A DNA stretch of 16,199 bases, from positions 1-16,199 of the forward strand of contig CAJUJK010000045.1 of the NCBI GenBank assembly GCA_910586705.1, written 5' to 3'. Below the pieces are notes generated by a model, which saw only the letters and a list, made by a program, of their open reading frames with translations, had not been told where the DNA came from and did not search any database. Made by a program: the position numbers and the translations under genes. Of the stretch, positions 1-6,969 are shown piece by piece (the first letter of the stretch is position 1; each line of letters opens with the position of its first letter). This stretch comes from an uncultured Lachnospiraceae bacterium. GTDB lineage: Bacteria > Bacillota > Clostridia > Lachnospirales > Lachnospiraceae.

Positions 1-1
1 A

Positions 2-520
2 ACCGAGGAAGATAAGAAGTATCATATTCACGAGTGGGCAATGCTGTTTAAGGCAACGACATGGGAGGAGATCAAAATGCTGGCATCCAAGGATGAGTAT
101 CTGCAGGAAGCGTCTGAAACCATATTCCGCATGAGCGCGGACGATCTGGTGCGCAAACGGTGTCGTGACAGGGAGGAGTATTATCAGGACTTGCGCAGCT
201 ATGAGCGGAAGATCGAGCAGGACCGTATAGAACATGAGCAGGATATCCGTAACTATAAGCGAAAGATCGAGCAGAACCAGACAAAATATGCGCAGGCAAT
301 TGCAGAGAAGGAGGCTGAGATTGCGCAGGATCGAATAGCGCATGAGCAGGATATCCGCAGCTATGAGAGGAAGATTGAGCAGAACCAGATAGCATATCAA
401 CAGGATATCCGTAACTATGAGCAGAAAATAGAGCAGGACCAGATAGCTTTAGCCGAACAGGATGCCCGGATCCGGCAACTGCAGGCAGAACTGGAAGCAC
501 TGAAAAACCAGAACAAATAG
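2..520 (+). CDS. Rpn/PD-(D/E)XK nuclease-family protein, C-terminal part (5' end outside window)
   Basis: The frame is open from the left edge, so the ATG at 41 is internal and the true start lies outside the window. The visible part begins with residues reading HEWAMLFKATTWEEIKMLA, then YLQEASETIFRMSADD. This is the usual helical region that follows the nuclease core in Rpn (recombination-promoting nuclease, formerly transposase_31-like) proteins of Lachnospiraceae. The catalytic PD-(D/E)XK core itself is not in view. From about nucleotide 185 the protein becomes a highly charged helix rich in Gln, Glu, Arg and Lys, built from five 18-residue repeats, and it ends ALKNQNK. Known members of the family are linked to RecA-independent recombination and in some cases to phage defence. 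Family assignment rests on the pre-repeat segment only. The gene is followed by a strong hairpin terminator. Confidence 0.72.
   Translation, partial: TEEDKKYHIHEWAMLFKATTWEEIKMLASKDEYLQEASETIFRMSADDLVRKRCRDREEYYQDLRSYERKIEQDRIEHEQDIRNYKRKIEQNQTKYAQAIAEKEAEIAQDRIAHEQDIRSYERKIEQNQIAYQQDIRNYEQKIEQDQIALAEQDARIRQLQAELEALKNQNK
185..454 (+). repeat. Five tandem 54-bp repeats encoding 18-residue helical units
   Basis: Five units of exactly 54 bp lie head to tail in frame (185-238, 239-292, 293-346, 347-400, 401-454). The protein consensus is QDIR-Y-RKIEQ-QIA-, with unit 3 the most diverged (QAIAEKEAEIAQDRIAHE). Units 2, 4 and 5 are also close at DNA level, sharing a block that begins gatatccg. Eighteen residues equal five alpha-helical turns (or an 11+7 stutter), so the predicted structure is a long, nearly straight coiled coil. 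Confidence 0.85.
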
Positions 521-526
521 CCATAC

Positions 527-565
527 AAAAGGAGCATACCCTCGCGATATGCTCCTTTTCTGTTT
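527..565. terminator. Bidirectional intrinsic terminator
   Basis: A perfect 12-bp stem is formed by 527-538 (AAAAGGAGCATA) and 548-559 (TATGCTCCTTTT) around a 9-nt loop. It begins 7 bp after the stop of the Rpn-family gene and has a T-rich run on the + strand. On the - strand the same stem also ends in TTTT and lies about 35 bp past the stop of the 594-4325 gene, so it can end transcription from both sides of this convergent junction. Confidence 0.88.
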
Positions 566-593
566 CTCTTGTTTTATCAGATAACGCTAAAAC

Positions 594-3500
594 TTATTTC
601 TTTTCTATTTCCGCGCCTTCCTCCGTATTTTCGCTCTCTTCAGCGTCATCCTTCGCCTTCTGCATTTTCCGTTTCTTCCGCTTTTTATGTACGATCAACG
701 CAATTACCAGAATCAAGGCAGCCGCACCCGCTACGATAAAGACAATGTACTCCATCATCCCCTTCTCCGTCACACTGACCGCAATCTTCACGTTGCTGCC
801 TTCCGCCAAAAAGAGATGGTAAATACCCATAAGCTCTGTCTCCGCTTTCCTCCATCCGGCGCCGTCCTGCACATAAATCTCCACGCCCTCCGTCTGTCCC
901 TGCGGCGCCTGATAGCGGATCTGATGGGTTGATGCGCCGTCATCCGGAATTTCCAGCGTCCAGCACTCGGTCAGTTCCTCCGGCGCTTCTCCCGAAGGAA
1001 ATGCCACCTGCACCGTATCCGTTCCCGGCTTTTCAACAGTCACTTCCTCTTCCTGACCAAACTGACCGTCCACCAGAAGCGCGGACTGCCCGTTATCCCG
1101 CATCCAGCTTCCGGCAAGCGTCGTCAGATACCGCACATACTCTACCGATACATCCTCGTCAAGTTTTACATTTGTTAGGTCCTTATTGTCCCAGTCCGCG
1201 TAAAACCCTTCCTTTACCGGAATATTCGGATAGGTATCCAATGCCACGCTGCCGCCGTAAGAGCACTCTGTCATTCCTACCTCTTCGTCATCCGCATAAA
1301 AAGTAACCTTCATCTTGCGGAAGTTCGCAGGAATTCCTTCTGTCTGCAAAAGCGTCTGATAGTTTACCGGCTCCGCCTTGCCGCTGTAGCTGATACGGTC
1401 AATACCGGCAATCTCCTCAGATACGAAATAGTTATCCACAATCTCCGCATTGTCGGAAACTTTGCCCGCTATGGCTCCCGAAAAAGCATCCGCTTCCTTC
1501 ACCTTCACCATGGCAAGACAGCCGTTTATTCCATTGCCCCATCCGGCAATTCCTGCCACATATTCCTCGCCCGCTACCGTGCACTTCGCATAGCTCTGTT
1601 TGATATGGGACAATGACTGTCCCGCTATGCCGCCCACATAATCGCCAGCCGTGCTCTCAACCCTGCCGTAGTTCTCACAGCCAAGCACTATACCCATCTC
1701 CTGCAGACCGCATACGCCGCCCGCATAACTTTTCTGCGCGGTAACTTTCGCCTGATTCACGTTCTTTCTGAGAACGCACTTGGTGAGAAAAGTGGAGTTT
1801 GCCCTCGCGTCGTCCAGTCCCGTGATGTCACTCTCCAAGTCAAAATCATACTCGATTGCCATGGTCCCGGCAATACCCGACACATTCAGATCCGCCTTCA
1901 CATTTCCGCTGTTGGTACAGCTGGCAATAGTGGCGTCCATACTCTCTTCCGCATTCTCCTGCGACTCATCCTCATATCTGCCGGAATAATCCATATCCAG
2001 CACGCCGTCCAGCGCATCCGTATACAGCAGCATAATCTCGCTGAACTGATCGTTGATATCCGAAAGGTCATCCCCCAGAAGATCGCCCGAGGAGGACATC
2101 TCATCATTCAGATATCCCATATTCTCAGAGATATTTTTCAAGTTGGAATTAAGGCTTCCCGTAGTGGACCGATAATCCTCCCCCAGCCTTGGGAAACTGA
2201 GATCCGACTTATCGTTAAGCGTGGTGAGAATATCCTTCGTCTCCTCGCCCATATCTTCCAGATTTTCCGCGGCATCCTTTGCGGAAGAGGCGGCAGATTT
2301 CAACTGCTTTTTCGCATCATCCGTCATCTCGTCCGTATATTTGGACGCGATGTCCGTCATAACTTTCAGATATCCGCTCATATCATCCGCGTAACTGTTG
2401 CCGTTATGGGCATCACTATACTGCTTATCCGCGTACTCACCAGCTTTTTCCGCTATCTGGGAAGCATTTGCTGCCATATTTTCTGCCACTTTCTCCTGCA
2501 CCTGACGGTCAGCCTCCGCCTGCGCACTTCCGTCCGTAAGCGGAAATTCTCTGGTTTCCCCGGTACTGCTGTCGTAGTGCACCCATCCGGTAATTCCCAT
2601 ATATTTTTCCAGCACATCTGCCTCACTATAAGGACCTCCCCAGCCGTTATCCACACCCGACTCAGTCACCGGCTTCAAGTCATACTCATATGTTGTATCC
2701 TCGCTCCGCGCCTTATCTATATAATAGTTCTCATACGCCTCCGTAGCCTTCGCCACATCCTCGGCATGCTGTTTCCCTGCCTCCTCGATGGCTTTCTTCG
2801 CCTGATCGTACTGCTCCTTCTCCCCGGGTGTCATATATTGATAGAGATCCATGGATTTCACCATGTCCTCCAATTTTCCTGCCGCGTCCTTCACGTCCCC
2901 CGCCGCATCCGAAGCGTGATCCATCACACCGCCGTCTTTCGCCGTCTCGTCCAGCACATAGTCAAACCGGCTCACCGCCTCGTTGACGGAGTCCATCATA
3001 CTGTCCGTCCATTCCACCGTCCTGTCCGCCAGAACATGGGTATCGTCAAGCGCCCTGTCCGCAAAATCCCGGATCACCGACAGCCTGTTGGAAAGGATAT
3101 CCGAACGGTCGCCCGCATCATCTAACATCTTGCCAATCTGGTCATGCATGGTATCAATGTGATCCGATAACTGCCTTACAATATCTTCCGACAGATCCAC
3201 CGCTATATATGGTTCCGCCTGTCCGGCAATACCGCCCACATCCTTACGTCCGTATATCTTTCCCTTGTTTGTACATGCGTACACATACCCGGACTGCCTG
3301 CCTACGATACCACCCACGTTATAGCCTACATGCTCGTAGCCAATCACACCCTCGTTTACACAGCTCTGTATAATTCCCGTGGAAAGACCCGCTATGCCGC
3401 CCGTATCCACCGTATTTTCCGTGGTGGAGAGTTTTTCGCTCTTCTCGTCCGCTCCCCCTTCCAGAGAACCCAGAAAGCCCGCCGTATATTGTCCAAGATC

Positions 3501-4325
3501 AATGTCCTCCAGAGATTTCGCCTTATCCTCACTGGAAATGTTGACATCAGCGCGGTTGAGACATCCCACAATATTACCCACATTATCGCCCGCTATGCCG
3601 CCCGTATAATGCGCGCCCGTGATCGTTCCCTTTGCCTCGCAGTCCATCAGCACACCGCTGATCTCGTTGTAGCCCGTGATACCGCCCACATAATCGTTGG
3701 CTTCCACAACGCCTTCAAAGACACAGTTTAACAGGATGCCGCTGTTATCTCCGACGATACCGCCTACCACCATCTGTTTCCCTGTCGGCTTGACCGTGCC
3801 CTCCACTTTCAGGTTGGCGATCACTGCCGATTCCTGCGTATAGTTAAACAATCCCACATAAGATATCGGCTTATGCACGAGGAAGCCGCTGACTGTATGC
3901 CCCTGCCCGTCAAAATAGCCGCCGAAAGTCGGTATGGAGACAAAGCTTTCCCCTGCCAGATCAATATCCGCCGTCAGATACACTTTCTTATTCTGGGACC
4001 ATGTATCCAGCCAGCAGTCTCTGGCGAACGCCTTCATCTCTTCCGCATTACTTATGTAAACTATCTCCCATGCAATCTCCTCATCGTCGTAAGAAGCAAT
4101 CGTCTCGTTGGCATCCTCCACGCTGGCGACTTCTTCCTCTTCGTTCTCCTCTGTCTCCCCGTCTTTTTCCTTACCCTCTGCCCGTTTCGACTTTTTTTCT
4201 GCGTCTGTTTCCTTCTCCGCCTCAGTCTGCGCTTTTTCCTCTTCCGCCCGCACCGGCACCGCCGGCAGAGCGCCTATAACCATTGCCGCCGCAAGCAGCA
4301 GCGCCATCCATCTTTTCTTACTCAT
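594..4325 (-). CDS. Secreted, membrane-anchored GLUG-repeat protein with a large helical insert
   Basis: This 1243-residue protein has a clear signal peptide (KKRW, then a hydrophobic core, then VPVRA before EEE; cleavage near residue 27). A Lys/Glu-rich linker follows (28-80), then a beta-solenoid with repeated GLUG-type motifs such as VGGIVGDNSG, VGGITG, TGGIAG and VGGIAGQ (about 115-370). Residues 378-785 are a long, mostly alpha-helical, Asp/Ala-rich region. GLUG repeats resume at 800-960, then beta-rich domains (1000-1185), one transmembrane helix (about 1192-1213) and a KKRKKRK cytoplasmic tail. There is no LPXTG motif, so it is held by the membrane helix. The start is supported by GGGAGGTG at 4333-4340. 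The start overlaps the MMPL stop by 8 bp, so the two proteins are probably translationally coupled and work together. The function is unknown; an extracellular partner or adhesin-like scaffold for the transporter is an inference. Confidence 0.85.
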   Translation of the reverse strand: MSKKRWMALLLAAAMVIGALPAVPVRAEEEKAQTEAEKETDAEKKSKRAEGKEKDGETEENEEEEVASVEDANETIASYDDEEIAWEIVYISNAEEMKAFARDCWLDTWSQNKKVYLTADIDLAGESFVSIPTFGGYFDGQGHTVSGFLVHKPISYVGLFNYTQESAVIANLKVEGTVKPTGKQMVVGGIVGDNSGILLNCVFEGVVEANDYVGGITGYNEISGVLMDCEAKGTITGAHYTGGIAGDNVGNIVGCLNRADVNISSEDKAKSLEDIDLGQYTAGFLGSLEGGADEKSEKLSTTENTVDTGGIAGLSTGIIQSCVNEGVIGYEHVGYNVGGIVGRQSGYVYACTNKGKIYGRKDVGGIAGQAEPYIAVDLSEDIVRQLSDHIDTMHDQIGKMLDDAGDRSDILSNRLSVIRDFADRALDDTHVLADRTVEWTDSMMDSVNEAVSRFDYVLDETAKDGGVMDHASDAAGDVKDAAGKLEDMVKSMDLYQYMTPGEKEQYDQAKKAIEEAGKQHAEDVAKATEAYENYYIDKARSEDTTYEYDLKPVTESGVDNGWGGPYSEADVLEKYMGITGWVHYDSSTGETREFPLTDGSAQAEADRQVQEKVAENMAANASQIAEKAGEYADKQYSDAHNGNSYADDMSGYLKVMTDIASKYTDEMTDDAKKQLKSAASSAKDAAENLEDMGEETKDILTTLNDKSDLSFPRLGEDYRSTTGSLNSNLKNISENMGYLNDEMSSSGDLLGDDLSDINDQFSEIMLLYTDALDGVLDMDYSGRYEDESQENAEESMDATIASCTNSGNVKADLNVSGIAGTMAIEYDFDLESDITGLDDARANSTFLTKCVLRKNVNQAKVTAQKSYAGGVCGLQEMGIVLGCENYGRVESTAGDYVGGIAGQSLSHIKQSYAKCTVAGEEYVAGIAGWGNGINGCLAMVKVKEADAFSGAIAGKVSDNAEIVDNYFVSEEIAGIDRISYSGKAEPVNYQTLLQTEGIPANFRKMKVTFYADDEEVGMTECSYGGSVALDTYPNIPVKEGFYADWDNKDLTNVKLDEDVSVEYVRYLTTLAGSWMRDNGQSALLVDGQFGQEEEVTVEKPGTDTVQVAFPSGEAPEELTECWTLEIPDDGASTHQIRYQAPQGQTEGVEIYVQDGAGWRKAETELMGIYHLFLAEGSNVKIAVSVTEKGMMEYIVFIVAGAAALILVIALIVHKKRKKRKMQKAKDDAEESENTEEGAEIEKK

Positions 4326-6825
4326 GGTCAGCCACCTCCCTGCTCGCCATCTCCTCAGACACCGTCTCCGTCAACTGTCTGTATTCCTCCTCCGTAAGCT
4401 CCGTCACATCTCCCGCTTCCACGTAGGCGCTCAAATTACCTCTGACAATGGCGCTCATCGTACCTGTCACAGTTCCTTCAATCCTGCCGCGTACCAGACC
4501 GTCCACTCTCATAAGCCCGGTTACATTCTTCGTGCGGATCGGCATATTCATAACAAAGGCTGTCTTTTCAATGATCTTATCGCCCACCAGAAGGATCTGC
4601 GGCAGGACAAACATGGTCACCAGAATGGAAATGGATGTACCCCGCCCCAGACATTTTCCGATACCGAAGATCGCCGCGTTGGAAGTCAGCTTACCGATCA
4701 GAAATCCTGCCACCACCATCATGGTTCCCGAAGTAATAATCGTCGGAAACGCCTGATTCATGGAATCTATAATGGACTGACGTCTGCCGTATTCCTTTCG
4801 CAGTTCCATATACCGCCCGGCAATGACGATGGCATAGTCAATATTCGCGCCCATCTGGATCGAGCTGACGATCAGGTAGGACATGAAGAAAATATTGTCA
4901 TGCTGCAGCGCCGGAACGGAAAAGTTCAGCCAGATACAGCCTTGAATTACCGCAATCAGAAGCACCGGCATACCCGCTGACTTGAAGGTGAACAAAAGCA
5001 CCACCAGCACAGCCAGAATGGACACCACGTTGTTTACCAGATTGTCGCGCCCGAAAGTCTTTTGCAGGTCGTACTGGCTCACCGATTCGCCGCACACCAG
5101 TACCCTGCCTCCCGGATAATACTTGTCTGCAATTTCGTGCATCCTGTCAAGAAAGGCAAAAGTCTCCTCACTCTCCTCGGGAAGCGTCAGGAACACAAGC
5201 ATACGGCTGTAGTTTTCGCCCTGCAGCTGATTCTTCGCAAAGTTCATGGCGTCATACGCCTCATCCAGCGTATCCTGCAGGTCATCCTCCAGCGTGACAT
5301 ACCCTTCTTCCACCTCGTCGTGGACAAACATAAACATATCAATCAAGGACACCTTATACTCCGGCAGGCCGTTGACCACCTTCGCATAGTCCTCGTCATT
5401 TACGGCGTAAGCGGCATACACCAGCTCCGCCACCTCATAGTCCAGATCAATCAGCTCCGAAAACTGTCTGGGCGTCAGTTTATCCGTCAGACAATAGTCG
5501 TCAAGCGCCTCTATATTGGCAAGCCCCTGCGTGTAGTCCACTTCCGGGCAAGCCTCCAGCTCCGCCAGAAGCTTCGCCTCCTTCTCGTAGTCTCCCGCCG
5601 GCACAATCAGCGCAACCATATTGCTGGCGCCAAAATTGTCCGTCTGCAGTTCCTCCGTCTTCTGGATGCTGTTCTGGATCGGCGGCGTGATCGTAGAATC
5701 GCCGAACACATAAGGGCACTTGCTGGAAACCGTGTACGCCCCCACAATGACAAGCACAAAAAGCGGCGCCACAATATGTCTCGTCGCGTAATCGAATTTT
5801 CCCACAAAGGGGATATCCGGGATAAAGTTCTTATGTTTGGTCGTATCCATGAGCTTGGAAAACAGCATGATCACGCCCGGCATCAGCAGGAACACCGAGC
5901 CCAGCGCCAGAAAGATGGACTTGATCAGACACATGGACAGGTCGGGACCCATCTTGTACTGCATAAAGCCCATGGCGATCAGACCACCTATGGTCGTGAG
6001 GGAACTGCCGCAGATCTCCGGGATCGCCTTACTCAGGGCAATGATAATTGCCTCGCGGGCTTCCAGATTGACATGCTCCTCCTTATATCTGTTCAGAAGA
6101 ATAATAGCGTAATCCACCGACAGCGCAAGCTGCAGCACCACCGTCACGGAATTGGACACAAAGGAGATTGTGCCGAACACAAAATTCGTACCCATCTGCA
6201 AAATTGCCGCTGCCACGAAGGTAATCAGCAGAACCGGAACCTCCGCATATGCCTGCGAGGTGAGCAGAAGCACCGTCACCACAACGAAAGCAACCAGCAC
6301 GACGATGACATTCATTTCCTCCGCGATCAGCTCCGCCTCGATATCCCCCAGCGTGGTAGACAGATAGTAGTCGTATCCGTCCAATTCTTCCTTCACCCGG
6401 TCAAGCACTTCCAGACACTGATCGTCTTTCTCGTCATAATCGAAAGTGACATTATAATAGGAAGAACCGTTAAAATAATGTTCTTCCGTGTCATCAAAGT
6501 CTATCATAAAGACGCCCGGTATAAATTCCAGTTTCCTCTCAATAGACTCCGCCTGCTCATAAGAAACGTTCGCCACCATCACATCACAGGTGCCGTATGT
6601 AATAAACTCCTGCTCCATCAGATCCAGACCCTGTTTCGTTTCCGTGGAATCCGGAAGATAGTGGGACATGGAGTTCTCTACATTAACCCAGTTTCTTGAT
6701 ACGGCGGAAAAAATAATCAGAATGCCAAACAGCAGAAAAAACAGATTTCGTTTATCCACAATGAATCCGCAGATTTTGAGCATTGTCTGATTGCCGCCCT
6801 TTTTTTCCATTTTCTCGTTCTCCAT
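4318..6825 (-). CDS. MMPL/RND-family transporter
   Basis: This 835-residue polytopic membrane protein has the duplicated RND layout: one helix near 27-45, a large extracellular loop (48-170), five helices to about 325, a helix near 351-366, a second extracellular loop (375-590), five more helices to about 750, and a soluble tail. Each half carries the characteristic Asp-Tyr pair in the fourth helix of its repeat (SVDYAIILLNRYKEE, D238; ANIDYAIVIAGRYME, D663), the proton-relay position in MmpL proteins. Relatives export lipids, hydrophobic compounds or drugs; the substrate here is unknown. The start at 6825 is chosen because AAGAGGTG sits 7 bp upstream and because the promoter lies at 6854-6882, so the further upstream ATG at 6888 could not be transcribed from it. 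It is first in an operon with the GLUG-repeat protein and overlaps it by 8 bp. Confidence 0.92.
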   Translation of the reverse strand: MENEKMEKKGGNQTMLKICGFIVDKRNLFFLLFGILIIFSAVSRNWVNVENSMSHYLPDSTETKQGLDLMEQEFITYGTCDVMVANVSYEQAESIERKLEFIPGVFMIDFDDTEEHYFNGSSYYNVTFDYDEKDDQCLEVLDRVKEELDGYDYYLSTTLGDIEAELIAEEMNVIVVLVAFVVVTVLLLTSQAYAEVPVLLITFVAAAILQMGTNFVFGTISFVSNSVTVVLQLALSVDYAIILLNRYKEEHVNLEAREAIIIALSKAIPEICGSSLTTIGGLIAMGFMQYKMGPDLSMCLIKSIFLALGSVFLLMPGVIMLFSKLMDTTKHKNFIPDIPFVGKFDYATRHIVAPLFVLVIVGAYTVSSKCPYVFGDSTITPPIQNSIQKTEELQTDNFGASNMVALIVPAGDYEKEAKLLAELEACPEVDYTQGLANIEALDDYCLTDKLTPRQFSELIDLDYEVAELVYAAYAVNDEDYAKVVNGLPEYKVSLIDMFMFVHDEVEEGYVTLEDDLQDTLDEAYDAMNFAKNQLQGENYSRMLVFLTLPEESEETFAFLDRMHEIADKYYPGGRVLVCGESVSQYDLQKTFGRDNLVNNVVSILAVLVVLLFTFKSAGMPVLLIAVIQGCIWLNFSVPALQHDNIFFMSYLIVSSIQMGANIDYAIVIAGRYMELRKEYGRRQSIIDSMNQAFPTIITSGTMMVVAGFLIGKLTSNAAIFGIGKCLGRGTSISILVTMFVLPQILLVGDKIIEKTAFVMNMPIRTKNVTGLMRVDGLVRGRIEGTVTGTMSAIVRGNLSAYVEAGDVTELTEEEYRQLTETVSEEMASREVADHE

Positions 6826-6830
6826 AGAGC

Positions 6831-6840
6831 AACACCTCTT
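6831..6840 (-). promoter_or_regulatory. Ribosome binding site fixing the MMPL start
   Basis: On the - strand this reads AAGAGGTGTT, with AGAGGTG ending 7 nt before the ATG at 6825. No such site precedes the alternative in-frame ATG at 6888. Confidence 0.8.
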
Positions 6841-6853
6841 TCTTTCAATGGGA

Positions 6854-6882
6854 AATATAGCACTTCGACCATTGGTCGTCAA
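6854..6882 (-). promoter_or_regulatory. Sigma-A-type promoter of the MMPL-GLUG operon
   Basis: On the - strand the -35 box is TTGACG (6882-6877) and the -10 box is TATATT (6859-6854), separated by exactly 17 bp. Both boxes are close to the consensus. Predicted transcription start is near 6847, about 20 nt before the start codon at 6825, leaving room for only the ribosome binding site. Confidence 0.8.
6866..6878. promoter_or_regulatory. Predicted repressor operator (palindrome in the promoter spacer)
   Basis: CGACCA-T-TGGTCG is a perfect 6+1+6 palindrome. It fills most of the spacer between the -35 and -10 boxes of the MMPL promoter and overlaps two bases of the -35 box, so a bound dimer would block RNA polymerase. 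The form and position fit TetR/AcrR-type repressors, which often control MMPL genes. No regulator gene is present in this window, so the family is inferred. Confidence 0.6.
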
Positions 6883-6884
6883 TT

Positions 6885-6894
6885 CCATGCATGG
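6885..6894. promoter_or_regulatory. Second short palindrome between divergent promoters
   Basis: CCATGCATGG is a perfect 10-bp palindrome lying between the -35 box of the leftward promoter and that of the rightward promoter. It could be a binding site, but ten bases is short enough to occur by chance. Confidence 0.25.
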
Positions 6895-6912
6895 CGAGTT
6901 TTATACATTCCC

Positions 6913-6946
6913 TTGAAATTGTACAGAATACGGCGTAAACTATATC
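6913..6946 (+). promoter_or_regulatory. Promoter of ktrB-ktrA
   Basis: TTGAAA (6913-6918) and TAAACT (6936-6941) are spaced by 17 bp. An overlapping alternative is TTGTAC (6919-6924) with TATATC (6941-6946) at 16 bp. Either would give a very short leader before the ATG at 6970. Confidence 0.5.
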
Positions 6947-6969
6947 TGTATCAACAGAAAGGTTTTCCT

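Noticed and set aside
2406..3125. 239-codon + strand open frame opposite the GLUG-protein gene
   Set aside because: Low-complexity His/Arg/Leu/Ile composition, no recognisable motif, and complete overlap with the helical insert coding region.
594..4325. GLUG protein as an LPXTG sortase-anchored wall protein
   Set aside because: No LPXTG-like motif before the C-terminal hydrophobic segment, and about 30 residues follow the membrane helix, which fits a true transmembrane anchor.
5062..6699. 545-codon open frame on the + strand opposite the MMPL gene
   Set aside because: Its product is a His/Arg/Leu/Ile-rich string with no domain logic, and it lies wholly antisense to a gene with clear transporter motifs, promoter and ribosome binding site. 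It is a shadow of biased codon use.
6826..6888. Upstream in-frame ATG (6888) as start of the MMPL gene
   Set aside because: It lies upstream of the -35 box and has no ribosome binding site; ATG 6825 has AAGAGGTG at good spacing.
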